Source: Augochlora pura (taxonomy: Eukaryota > Arthropoda > Insecta > Hymenoptera > Halictidae). Taken from it: 64,000 bases of DNA. Where the stretch lies: NCBI RefSeq assembly GCF_028453695.1, contig NC_135776.1, positions 8,502,663 through 8,566,662 of the forward strand, read 5' to 3'. A model generated the notes under the pieces. That model made no database searches. It saw only the letters and a program-made list of their open reading frames with translations, and was not told the origin of the DNA. The translations under genes and the position numbers were made by a program. Of this stretch, positions 35,408-46,215 are shown in pieces. The first letter of the stretch is position 1; each line of letters begins with the position of its first letter.

Positions 35408-35780
35408 CAGGGTGTCCCGAAATTACGTTACTTCCGGGAAATAAATTGTTCCTGAGATCATTTTAAGGAACTTTTTCCTTTGCGAAAATGCAATTCGTGG
35501 CTCTGTTTACGAGTTAATAACAAAAAACAATGACCAATGAATAGCGAGATCAGCTGGCGCGTGGCGGCCGAGCCAACGAGCGGACGAAACCCAATTCAAC
35601 CGATTGGCTCGGTCGCCACGCGTCATCTGAGCTCGCTTTTCATTGGTCATTGTTTTTCATTAATAACTCGTTAACGACACCTCGGAGAAAATGTTTGTAA
35701 AGGAAAAAGTTACTTCAAATCATCGCAGAATAATATATCTACTCCTTATTTCTCGGAAATAACAATTTTATAACACTCTA
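35408..35780. mobile_element. Foldback MITE, CAGGGTGTCCC family, 373 bp
   Basis: The left end CAGGGTGTCCCGAAATTACG follows TA (35406-35407); the right end, read inverted, is TAGAGTGTTATAAAATTG, clearly related but decayed. Long inverted arms continue inward and include matching ATTGGTCATTGTTTTT blocks around a GC-rich loop. TA target site suggests Tc1/mariner-type mobilisation. No protein frame. Confidence 0.8.
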
Positions 35781-35945
35781 CAGCATGAGCTAGTAAATTT
35801 GCCCGACTATCTAAACGTTGATGACTCTGTCGACTTGCAAATTCTATATTCCTAAAAATTATTATCCTCAGTTTTAACGGTGTGCACAAGTTTTTGAACA
35901 ATGAATCAAGTAATTGTAGTTGTTAGTATTGTATTATATGCTACT

Positions 35946-36309
35946 ATTATATTGTATTATATCATCATCATTATTACTATTATTATATATTGCATTATAG
36001 TATTATCGATGAAGTAAGAATTAGTATGTATTTTAGCGTATTAAAACACTAAAAATAATACAAAATCTCGAAGAACATACTGAAATCTCAGTCTCATAAG
36101 TAACAAAGAAGCACGATCGTACCATAATTATATATTATTATTATATTGTATTATATCATTATCATTATATATTGTATTATAGCATCGCCTGTGAAGTAAG
36201 AGTTAGTATTTGCTTTCGCATTATTAAACACTAAAAATAATGCAAAGTCTCTAAGCACATACTGAAATCTCAGACTCGTAAGTAACGAAGAAGCAAGGTC
36301 GTACCATAA
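35946..36309. repeat. About 182-bp tandem duplication
   Basis: Copy 1 about 35946-36127 and copy 2 about 36140-36309, both starting with ATTATATTGTATTATATCAT and ending GTACCATAA. The GAAGTAAG landmarks are 182 bases apart, with indels in the AT-rich left part. Scattered substitutions show moderate age. Confidence 0.88.
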
Positions 36310-36717
36310 AACAGACATAATCTGAATATCTTCAATTGTAGTTACGAGACGGCTTTATTGTCAATTGTTACGAAGATAATCACGACTGACGTGCTGCAAC
36401 AGAATTTTGCGACAATGGTAAACTTCGAATTATCACTCGGAAGCCATTCGATTGTAATTTAATGCACTGCTCGTCGTTCTCTTTTAAATGGCGTCATAAA
36501 ACATTTCACAGATATAACAGGTTTTATCTTATCGGACAATAACTATTTATTGGCGCAGATTCGGGTGCATTAAACAATTTTCATTTCCTTTGCAAGCACA
36601 GTCTCTGCTATCTATGTATCGCAGCGCAATTAATGGTCGCTATTTATATGCATTTAGTCGCCTTTTTTGCTATAGTTTATTTTCGTTTAATTCTGTTTAA
36701 GATTTTTTTTTCATGTA
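36310..36717. other. Non-coding DNA
   Basis: No gene or ordered repeat seen. Confidence 0.5.
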
Positions 36718-36750
36718 CAGGGTGTCCGCGTTAAATCTAGCAATCTTTTT
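36718..36750 (+). mobile_element. Solo end of a CAGGGTGTCC-type element
   Basis: CAGGGTGTCCGCGTTAAATC follows TA (36716-36717). The interior differs from the foldback MITE family, so it is another family; the opposite end was not found. Confidence 0.45.
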
Positions 36751-36810
36751 TTGCAAATAGTGAACATATGAAATAATGAAAGAGGAAAAAGATATACATT
36801 AACACAGAAA

Positions 36811-37121
36811 TCTATTATATAAAAATAAGTCGAGTTTTCGTTCCTGACGCTATAACTCCAGAACGCACGAACCGATTTCCACGGTTTTGGCCGTGAGGTT
36901 TATAGCAACCAAAATTCTGGAAAAATTTCAACAGAAAAGCAGGAAAACAGGGAAAATCATTTTTCACATACAGTGCCATCTCTGATACATAGCATGTACT
37001 ACAAACCAATATGGTTTATAAAACAAAAAAAACAACTTTTCTTCATCTTTTAATCCCCAAACGAAATGTTACAAAAAACGAAGCCATCTGGTGGCGAAAC
37101 GGAGTTCGCCAGGTTTGCTAG
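36811..37121 (+). mobile_element. Non-autonomous Helitron, 311 bp
   Basis: Starts TCTATTATATAAAAATAAG after an A and ends CTAG (37118-37121) before a T, as Helitrons do. A hairpin GGCGAA-(6 nt)-TTCGCC (37093-37098 / 37105-37110) stands seven bases before CTAG. The interior GAACGCACGAACCGATTTCC is a word style common in insect non-autonomous Helitrons. No Rep/helicase coding; the 64-aa minus frame inside is chance. Confidence 0.75.
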
Positions 37122-37126
37122 TATAT

Positions 37127-37463
37127 TATATAAAAGAAATGTAATTAATTCGCTACATTACTCGAATAAAATTGATTTATTCGGAGAATTTATTCGCAAT
37201 ATTACTCGACTAAAATTATATTCGGAGAATTTATTTGCAATATTACTGGACTAAAATTATATTCGGAGAATTTATTCGCAATATTACTCGAATAAAATTG
37301 ATTTATTCGGAATATTACTCGATTAAAATTGATTTATTCGAAGAATTTATTCGAAACACTTTTCGAATGAAATTTGATTCGAAGAATTAACGCGAAATGC
37401 TATTCGAATCAAATTTGATTCGAAGAATTAACGCGAAACGCTATTCGAATCAAATTTTATTCG
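37127..37463. repeat. ATTCGAATAAAATT-type array, 41-44-bp unit
   Basis: Blocks beginning ATTACTCG recur at 37157, 37201, 37242 and 37283, then GAAGAATTAACGCGAAA at 37381 and 37422 (41 bases). It starts immediately after the Helitron 3' end, as is often seen for Helitron-associated tandem repeats. Related arrays lie at 48.8 and 53.3 kb. Confidence 0.85.
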
Positions 37464-38150
37464 AATAATTCCCGGCGCTGATCACCGCGCGCATTTCGCC
37501 GAAGCATTACGTCGATTTCCTAGTTACGTGTAACGGTGGTCATTGAGCCACGCATCCAGTCTCATTACTTTTTTTTCGACACACCTCTAACACGCGTAAC
37601 GCTTTTAATCAAATTTCGCCGCAATCTACCACTTGCTTCAAATTTTATTGCCGATCCAACTAGCCCTGATTCGACCGGCGCAGCCGGCGGGGGACACCGC
37701 TGCTGATAATTTTCATTCATAAAAGTGTAATCGAATACGGCAATCAGCGAAACCAACATTTCGTACGCGCCGGCATAATGTAATACATCACTTTAAAACT
37801 CATAGTTGTTATTCAATTATATGCATTGTTACAGAGAGACGTACACATCGCATCAATCTAAATCACGGTTTAAACCGTGTCCGTTCCAGCAACCGTTGCG
37901 TGTATTTATTCGCCGACGAGCGACGACGAGTTACACAGAAAGAAACTATTCGAGTATCCCGATCTCTCCAGTTTTTCCACGGCTGGAGAAAAGGTGCTCG
38001 AACTTCTTAATAGTTTTTATTTATAACGATACTTGTGGAGCTTTGATTCAAGAAAGTTCTCGATTTCAAGTTCGAATAGGAATACGTGGAAAAGAATTTT
38101 TTAAAATAAAGATTTTGAGCGGAATGGTAATTTGTGAGATGTAAAAATAT
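37464..38150. other. GC-richer island, no recognised product
   Basis: Frames of 64 aa (minus, 37565-37759) and 112 aa (plus, 37806-38144) lie here. Neither shows a recognised domain; the second becomes AT-rich at its end. Confidence 0.4.
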
Positions 38151-39462
38151 CTTAATTATTGTTAATTAACATTGTAAAATGCCTGAGGTTTGTACAATAT
38201 TAGCGTGATCTTGAGTACAACAAATTGGAACATAGTGATTTGGAAGAAACATGACGCTCAGAAAATTGTTCTATTTAACTGCTTGTGCTACCACGTCATT
38301 TGCAATTTAATTTCTTCAAAGCGAAAGATAGTTTATATTTATTCTGTCTTTATATCTAGTTGAATGTTTTTATTGAAGACGAGAGAATAGAATTTGATTT
38401 TGACTTAAAGGTACGAAATAACTCCTAACCTATCAGTTTATTACTCAGTGGATATCTCCACCATAAGTTTGACTCATGGTCAAAAAATCATTTTCTTGGC
38501 TTTCATGTTCTTAAAGGATATAGTTTAAAAAATATACTTCTGAAGCATCACATGCAAATTCGTAAAGTTAACGAGGTTATGGTAGTTCGAAAGGTGCGCC
38601 TTATGTCATTATAGAATTTTAAAGGCATTTTTCTCGAAATTATGTAGAATTTCAATTTTAATTTTGATTTATAGCTTCTATTAAAATAACAGACAAAAAT
38701 AAAAGTTTTTGTATTTTTGAGACATCTAAAGTTTAACGAGATAATTAAGGAACTTTCAAGTGTTTCTGTTTAATTTAGACAAGCAAAATGGCCGGAATCG
38801 TGGACACCGTGAGACGAACTTTCTTAAAAGCGACTCTGTTTAAGAGTATGGCAGTGTAACTAATTTTAACTCTTCTTTGTTCCAAGAAATTTTGTTTGAA
38901 ATAAATAGTTTATTTGCAAAAGTTCCCTAACAAAGTTAAAAAACACAAGCATTGTACAGTAGAATACTACATTAACGCCACATACAACTGTTATCATGAC
39001 ATAAAAATCCATAAGTTATTTAATTAATTCTTAATTTAGATTCAAGAATATAATTAATTCTAAATTTAGATTTAAGAATTTAATTAATTCTTACCAACAC
39101 TAGTAATATTAGATTAAGAAGATGTGACCCCATGAATCTATAAAAACATATTCACCACATAGATCTAACATTATTACAAGTTTACTATACAAGTATAATA
39201 CTATTATTTCAAATACAATATGCTCATAATTCAACGCTGGAATTGATTATAAACACTCTATCTCAATAAAAAAAAGAATACAAAATTTATCACAACATTT
39301 TCACCGTCGATCTAAAAAATGTTTTACTTTTACTATTTTTTCAGATTATCAAAAGCAAAGGAGATATTCTATATAAGGAGAAATAATTTCGTTCACCTTG
39401 TACGTGCTGGTTTTATGAAGTTAACTGAAAAAGAACTCATTTCTACACTTAATAATTGAAAA
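38151..39462. other. AT-rich non-coding DNA
   Basis: No gene. If the Tc1-like fragment at 39463 kept its 5' flank, its terminal repeat should lie in the last few hundred bases, but I could not identify it. Confidence 0.45.
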
Positions 39463-39770
39463 ATGCCGGAAGGAGAGAAATTAGCGGAGTTTGAAAAGGG
39501 TCGGGTAATTGCCGAGCTGGGAGGCAAGAGTGTAGCAATCGAGAAATTGCTAGAAAACTCAATTGTTCTTTAGCCGTCGTTAACAATTACGCAAACAATC
39601 GAGAAGTTTCAGATACTTGAGGATCGAGTGGGTCCTTCGTCAAAGTTATCTCTCCGCGAACCGAGCTCCAATTAACGAATACCGTTTTGAATTCAACAAT
39701 ATCTAGCGACCAAGTAAAACAATAACTAACCTAAATCGATTCAGACGTTGCGAAGAGTTTAGAACAATAA
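39463..39770 (+). pseudogene. Tc1-like transposase, broken N-terminal fragment
   Basis: From ATG 39463 the frame reads LAEFEKGRVIAELGGKS, which fits the first helix-turn-helix of Tc1-family transposases (EFERGRI-type motif), then stops at TAG 39571-39573. In another frame from 39576, VVNNYANNREV continues; after TGA (39618-39620) the same frame gives GSSGSFVKVISPRTELQL, like the linker and second paired-type HTH, ending TAA at 39723. A trace reading SIQTLRRV follows. So only the DNA-binding half survives, with a frame change and stops; the DDE catalytic part is absent. Tc1 assignment is by motif recognition from memory. Confidence 0.7.
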
Positions 39771-40199
39771 TTCAAGTGTTTAAAAATGGAAAAGGTATGT
39801 GTTTAAAAATAAAACGTAAAATTCATTTATAATATACTCGTGGAAACATCGATGGTTTTACATTTTTCCCCTGTGATTATTATTTCATATTCCACCTACT
39901 CACTATCGTCATAAAAGTGTAGAATTAACAGTCTAATTAACACTAAATCGACCGCGGTCAAATGACCCGTTCTTCATTTTGCAATTACAAAAGTAATAAA
40001 TTCACTTGCACGAAAAATTAACTGGATAAATTACATTATTGCAGCAACTGCTCCAACAAAAACCGTACGAATCTAAATAAATTAGAAAATGCGCGTCTAA
40101 GCTGCGGCAATGTGCACCATGAGTTTTATCGCTCGGCATGTGTACGGTTAACAAGTAAAATATAGTAAACTTATTTTGCCCAGCATTGTATAATACAGA
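39771..40199. other. Non-coding DNA with a solo element end
   Basis: AT-rich; includes the TTAA-type solo end at 39941. No gene recognised. Confidence 0.45.
39941..39973 (+). mobile_element. Solo end of a TTAA-flanked element (CACTAAAT type)
   Basis: TTAA (39937-39940) then CACTAAATCGACCGCGGTCA, with an inner GGTCAAATGACC palindrome. A similar start follows TTAA at 58749-58752. No opposite end found. Confidence 0.45.
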
Positions 40200-40440
40200 T
40201 AAATCAGAGCGGAGAGATAGAGAGAAGGATGGTGCACGAGGAAGGAAAAAAAGTCGGTGAAGAAGAAAGGGAAACGAAGTGGAATAATGAGGAGGTCTGG
40301 GAAGCCGAGGCATGGAACCGGGCAGCGAATCAGAGGTGAAATGATTAGATTCGCAGTGAAATGGAAAGACAGTGAAAGCGCGGGAGAATGGGAAGAACCA
40401 ACAAGTTCAAGCGAACGTATTGAAAGCGTAATGTTTTGCA
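40200..40440. other. Purine-rich tract with overlapping frames
   Basis: GA-rich plus strand (40205-40410) gives a 71-aa Lys/Arg/Glu-rich plus frame and two overlapping minus frames (103 and 101 aa, Pro/Ser/Phe/Leu-rich). Compositional bias alone explains all three; no domain recognised. Confidence 0.4.
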
Positions 40441-40653
40441 ATCGTGACTTCAATGCTATTTATAGATTATAATTTATAATTTTTGTGATTATAATTTTTA
40501 AATTTATAGAGTGTAGATTATAAATATCTATGGATACTATCGATACTGTTCACATTGTTGCACTCTAAATTCAATGTTTTGTAAATAATTAATTACAAAT
40601 AAAATTCATTGCATTTTAAATAAAATTTATTGTTTCTTAGATGAGATAAAATT

Positions 40654-40887
40654 AAAATATATATATATTTTTAGAATTAAATGAAAATACAATCATTTTT
40701 ATTTAAAATATAGTGAAGTTTATTTGCATTACAGTGAATTTTATTTGTATATAATATAATTGCGGTTAATATAGTTACGGTGAAATTTTGTATTATATAT
40801 AAATAAAATTCACCGTAATTTGGTACAATTAATTGCATTTTCCTTTATATTCTAAAAATATATATATATATTTAATTCCATTTTATT
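40654..40887. repeat. Long imperfect inverted repeat, about 230 bp
   Basis: Outer arms: AAATATATATATATTTTTAG near 40657 matches the reverse complement of the region around 40850-40880. Inner arms: GTGAATTTTATTTGTATATA (40734) against TATATATAAATAAAATTCAC (40794-40813). The whole can fold into a long AT-rich hairpin; it could be a decayed foldback element. Confidence 0.75.
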
Positions 40888-41929
40888 TAAAATAATTAAT
40901 TTTGTATCTAATATAATCGAAGCTCCTATGACATATCAATTTAAAGGTTATGCACTACCTCGAGATATCTGGCATCAATTGTTTGCATAATTGTACTATT
41001 TTTAGAGGTAGCCATCAGTGGACGGGGGTTTATCAGGGTACCCATGGCGATAATCACAAGCCATACAACTATTACGTCCAACAACTATTTCTATTAATCA
41101 TGGACCAAATACTGTTACAGTTGGGTAATCACAGATCACATACAATTACACGATGCTCATACTATTGCAATAATAGGCAATTTATTTTACATAACTGCTA
41201 TGTCATCGCTATCTTGATTACAAGATACAGTAATGAAATAAGGATAAATTTTTGTTTATAACCATTTCAATAATTTATAAAAGACTTGGCAATATTGTTA
41301 GATTCTTTTAATGTCATCGTAGTTTTGCATTATCATTGTAATAATATTATAGACCAATTGTAGTCCAATTATATATGTAGAAATATAATAATAAGTTTAT
41401 TTAAATTAGAAAAGCATAAACTGGAATTATTAATAGAAAATACCGCAAACTGAGGACTAGAACACTCGGTCTAGAATGACCGGTCATTCGGTCATTTATG
41501 TCATTATAGAGTAATTAAATCCATCCACACTTTTATATTTTCATAACATTTGGAAATTAATTCTTTAATTCTAGATTTATTATAAACTATGTTTTAGCCC
41601 ATTAAATAAACATACAAGCATGTACCATCAGTGGTACACGTGGCATGGAATGTGTTCATTTAAATCAATTGACTTCTTTTAATTAATTACTTTTCAGTTT
41701 ACCTAATACTATCCAAAACCAAAGTAAACTTCTATCTCACAAGATCATTTATTAGAAAAATACCAATTTAATAATTATTCCATTAAATACAACGATCCTT
41801 TCCATAACTTCATTTCGTATACCTTCATCCGACTTCAGACAAGAAAACGACAATCGGTCCAGCAGCAGCAGTCGAAGCAGCAAACGAACGATAAAAGAAG
41901 CGAATTCATAATTTCGTTCAAACACTGCA
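40888..41929. other. Non-coding DNA
   Basis: A 103-aa plus frame (40950-41261) is unrecognised. GAATGACCGGTCATTC at 41474-41489 is a perfect 16-bp palindrome. No gene called. Confidence 0.45.
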
Positions 41930-41947
41930 CCCCCCCCCCCCCCCCCC
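41930..41947. repeat. (C)18 homopolymer
   Basis: Eighteen consecutive C at the left edge of a GC-richer island; length is prone to sequencing error. Confidence 0.95.
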
Positions 41948-42441
41948 TTATTGCTCCCGTTCCGCGTCCCATGGATCGCTACCGTCGTCGTATCGCGTTG
42001 CTCGACTTCCTTAATTTGCATGGTAATAGAAGCGCAGATGAATCGCGGATAATTAAAGGCCCATTGTTGCACATGGAAGAGCGAGCTCGCGCAACCCGAC
42101 CGTGTAAATTTTCCTGCATTCCCGTCGGCACACTTTCGCCCGGTTTCGCGTCGATCCGATCCGATGCGATGGGCCGAGGAGGGCTCGGGGTCACTCGCAA
42201 ATATTTCACGATTCGCCCGACGAGCCGGCTCGCCTCTCGCACTCTCGACTACCGGCCCATTAACTATTTAGGTTTCAAGTACGTGCAGCGAGGTCTTCCT
42301 TATCCAAATAGCCGCTTTAATATTCGAGCGATCCGTTATCCGAACGGTTTGCCCCAGTGCTACGAGCGACGCTGCTATTGGTCCGGCAATTCGCAGTTAA
42401 TTCGCAATAAATCGCGCGGAGTACTTAACAGTGATATTTAA
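41948..42441 (+). other. GC-richer island with a 156-aa open frame
   Basis: The longest frame of the window (41971-42441) opens at ATG and is Arg-rich, with CGN codons that follow from CpG content. An 87-aa frame is open on the other strand. Its stop codon is the TAA of the TTAA target site of the next MITE, so the original frame may have ended elsewhere. No domain, signal peptide or known family. Conserved non-coding DNA is as likely as an exon. Confidence 0.3.
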
Positions 42442-42679
42442 CCCTTCGCAGTCGGAGCCACTTCAACTCGAAATCCGAAATATCATCCCAAAAACTCGTA
42501 GCGCTACCATTTTATATAACCTGGTGCATTTTAAACATTTTGGCATTGAATTTTGCCACTCGTGCAACATTTAGCTCTTAACAACTTTTTGAACGTAAGT
42601 AACCTTGAGACAATCTATTTTGAAACGTGGCATGATAATTTTCAGCGGCGCCTTAGAGTCGCCGCTGGTCCCCAAAGGG
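42442..42679 (-). mobile_element. piggyBac-like MITE family 1, copy c (238 bp)
   Basis: TTAA at 42438-42441 and 42680-42683. Left end CCCTTCGCAGTCGGAG; right end inverted CCCTTTGGGGACCAGCG. The interior TTTTGAAACGTGGCATGATA is the reverse complement of the CCACGTT block in the copies at 16.5 and 16.8 kb, so it sits inverted. Confidence 0.78.
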
Positions 42680-42683
42680 TTAA

Positions 42684-43112
42684 CTATAGATCCACGGAAA
42701 TCGTCAAAATTTCTTTTCGGCAATAATCTTTGTATTTACGTGTATTTAGATCGCGAAGAAATGAGTTATTTATGAGTAGGGTGACTGACAGACGAGGCGC
42801 GTCTTGACAGTCGAGTGTTCTCTGATGCGCGCGATCCTCGTCTCGCTGTCCTTTGTTTTATTTCCCCGGCAGAATGGACTTCGGCATGCACACGAGTCAC
42901 ATCGGAACGCGTGTTCGTTGTACAGTCATTAATTAATTATCAAACTATATTCAGCAAATATATTGTTACGGCCAATTGTCTAAATCAAGTCGCCGTAATG
43001 TGATACTGCCCTAAATTGGGCAACCCTTTTGGAAATAGCTGAAGATAGGGGTTGTCACGGAACCATTGTGCCGACGGACAGTCGAGCGATTAACTCGTGT
43101 CCTCACGATTGT
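42684..43112. other. Non-coding DNA between two MITEs
   Basis: Moderate composition; a 62-aa plus frame (42815-43003) is unrecognised. Nothing else seen. Confidence 0.45.
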
Positions 43113-43116
43113 TTAA

Positions 43117-43291
43117 CCCTTTGCACTCAAAGTCATTTTAACTGCAAATCTAAAATAATTTTTCTGGCTTCTGGTGTCTCCATTTTATGTAACAATATTT
43201 ATTTTATGCATATGAAATTGAGTCTCGCGACTCAATTACGTATTACAGTAATTTTAATGGCGTCGCAGAGTCGCCACTGGAGTGCTAAGAG
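43117..43291 (-). mobile_element. piggyBac-like MITE family 1, copy d (175 bp)
   Basis: TTAA at 43113-43116 and 43292-43295. Left end CCCTTTGCACTCAAAG; right end inverted CTCTTAGCACTCCAG. The GGCGTCGCAGAGTCGCCACT interior is shared with copy c, in the same orientation. Shorter than the others, so internally deleted. Confidence 0.78.
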
Positions 43292-43295
43292 TTAA

Positions 43296-44065
43296 TAGTA
43301 TTCTAGTTAACAGATCACGTTTGTAAATAGCGTAGTTTGAGAATAAAATGCCGCGACATATAACACGTGTGAGTAACAGAGTTCGCAACAATATATGGTC
43401 GTTATATTCCATTGTAACCAAGCTACTGCTAACAGTTAGTGTTGAGTTTATGTATTAGATCTACCGGACAATTATGTCTGCTAATGTCATTTTATTTGCG
43501 ACATATATTTCTCAAAAATAATACTCATAAATCGCCATCAAGCTGGTAACAGGACATAAGTTACGATTATATTAAATTATTATAATAATACAATGAATAT
43601 AAAGTGCATGCAATATTTATTGTTTTTTTTTTATTTTTAAGAATTTATAGAATTTTCTGGTATAAAATCTAACATATCTGGAAAACTTGAATATTAAATA
43701 TTTCTTAACCTTTTATTTTAAATACTTTTTAACCTTTTATGTTAAATATTTTTAAAACTTTCATTAACGTTAAAAAATATTCAATATAAAAGGTCCACTG
43801 TAGGAGAATTAAAGAAACTATTTTAATTGGAAACTGTTCAAATACTTTCGTTGCTCGCTGTATGTAACCAACGTGACAGTCAAGGTACCAATTATATTTA
43901 TGCATCACTATCCACGAACGTGTATTATCAAAAGCACGCTATCGCACGTTGCTGGCAAGGTTAAGATATTTTGCAGTGATCAATACCGATGGAAACTGAT
44001 TCATAAATGCAAACACGATAAGGATATACCTTCATGACCGGTGCAACTGGCACTCTAGTAATCAC
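43296..44065. other. Non-coding DNA
   Basis: No gene, element end or ordered array recognised. Confidence 0.5.
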
Positions 44066-44248
44066 TAGACTGCAGATTTTACACATTTATTAAAAAAATC
44101 ATTAAATCAAATAAAATAAGAACATTTAAGAAATTTATGTATAGTGTTGCATTATTTTTAATTCAGTAAAGTAATTAAAAAATGAAACAAATGCGTACGT
44201 AATTCCTGGATCTTGCAGATCAGATTTTGTATACAAATTCGCAGTCTG
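44066..44248. mobile_element. Small MITE-like element, CAGACTGC ends
   Basis: Left TAGACTGCAGATTTTACA and right, inverted, CAGACTGCGAATTTGTAT form terminal inverted repeats about 180 bases apart. The right end is the same motif class as the solo ends at 1343, 19404 and 47793. No clear target duplication, no coding. Confidence 0.45.
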
Positions 44249-45949
44249 TTTATTACAAAAATAAATAGAAAATTATTTTATTATTATTACAAAAATAAAA
44301 CAATCTCAAAACGTTGCTACGTTATGTTTAGCTTAATAAAATGATTGAAAGAAGACATTTTTATTAAGTTCTAGCACCTTGTGGATGCAGAATATTTTAA
44401 CTTCCAAGAAAAATCCCCACATTAGTTATGATTAACGCGACCGTATGCAAATGTAAGTGACTGTCATCTAGGTAATTAATGTTGTAGCTCTTGCGTTTTA
44501 ATATCTTTCGCAACAGCGTACATCGCGGCTACTTATCACTGATTATTCGCTGCAAAGAAATACTGTATTAATTTTTTCCGAAATGCAAGGAAAATAACAC
44601 TTATTTTTTAATCCGTGTTCATATTCCATAAATTCTAATAAATTCTCATTTTGCTTATAATTATTTTTCTCATCTAACGTGTCTGACTTAAATGTACTCA
44701 CTAATTTATTTATAAAATTTTAATTAAAAAGAAACAGTTATAGGGTTAACAGATATAAAATATTATTTATTTATTTAATGAATGAACGTGCATATTTAAA
44801 TAATTGTATATGTAGAAAAACAAATATTATTATTATTTGTATTGTGTCAAGGCTTTATAATTATTAAAAAATGTCTAAAAGAAACTTAAACCCATTAGAA
44901 ATAAATTAAAGTTCGTGAAAAAATTATATAAAATTACTAAAAACTATTAAAAACTCTAATAAAGTATTAAAAATCATTACAAACTATTGCAGAGTATTAA
45001 AAACCATGAAAAACTACTGCAAAGTAATTAAATTCGTAAAAGAAAGTATTAATATACTTCGAATATTAAAATACAGAAAATTCAAAAGCACTGTCGATGC
45101 AAAGCACTTTTTCTCCACCAGTTTTTTATAAAATGAATAAAAATGAAAATTTGCATAAGAACCTGCGGTTTAATTATTCCTAAATGCGGATCTCTATGCA
45201 AATTCATATTTCCATGAATTCTTTTATAACAATCTCTAGAAAGAAAATAATTCGTTAATAATAATTGATTAAGAAAATAATTAATTTTTGTTAATTTGCA
45301 CGTTTACTTGCACTTTAAAAACTTGCATTCGCTATAAATGCATAAAGTACTGTAGTCTAATTAATGGTTATTAAATAATAGCAGTAAAGTCAACGAAACC
45401 AACTTAAAAATTACACTTTCAAGAATATAATAAATTTAATACTAATAATATTTAAGTAATATTTCTAAATTTATTAAAACTCAAAATGATTAAATATCTG
45501 AATTTTGAAATAAGTGACCACCCGTTATATGCTCTTGCCCTTTTTACAGAAATGCTTTAGTGAAAACCTCTCTGCGAAAACCGGATAAGTTCGCTTTTCA
45601 ATAAAATGAAGTTTATTCAAGTTTCGTATATTTTTATGCGTTATATAATGCAAGGATTAGGTTAAATCCAACGTATGGAAAAGCCATTGCAAAATACCTA
45701 CAGTGTTGAAGAGTGTAATAATATCGTATAGAGTGTAAAGTAATATCTAATTATTTAAATTGTTGAACGAATATTTATCTACGATGATTATTCAATTGAA
45801 TTATTGTTAGTCGAATATTTTATTCGAATAACAATTATTTATTATTGGTTATAATTTACTCCTGTGTAAATATAACACTTAATACGACAATAAACCAGAA
45901 ATAAAGAAAAAGAAAATCTTGGCCAGATAAATAAAAAATTAAACATTCA
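44249..45949. other. AT-rich non-coding DNA
   Basis: At 44930-45065 TATTAAAAACTA words recur loosely every 12-25 bases. Otherwise nothing recognised. Confidence 0.45.
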
Positions 45950-46215
45950 AATGTTGACAGATATCTTCTTCGAGACGAACATCCGTCACCGTAGTTTTTC
46001 TCGGATTCAACAATGCAAAGTGTTCGCCGCGAACTGTCTTAGCGTTCAGCTAGAAGCGGAAACGGTGATTCCGCTAGGATAGATCGGACGTGGTACGGTT
46101 TGACCTAATGAAGGGATTTCATGCACCTAACGGTACATCGGAACCGATACTTGTGTTAATTGCTGCTTGCTACACTGTTTCTCTTCCAAACAATATACCG
46201 GTTCCTTGCAATGTA
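45950..46215. other. GC-richer island, left part
   Basis: Carries a 60-aa frame (46090-46272, first codon GTG) that runs into the inserted element. With 46958-47340 it probably formed one island before the insertion. No domain recognised. Confidence 0.4.

Noticed and set aside
36815..37009. 64-aa minus frame as a gene
   Set aside because: It lies wholly inside the non-autonomous Helitron.
40002..40453. Two overlapping minus frames of 103 and 101 aa
   Set aside because: Both are complementary shadows of a purine-rich tract; pyrimidine-rich codons give Pro/Ser/Leu/Phe composition.
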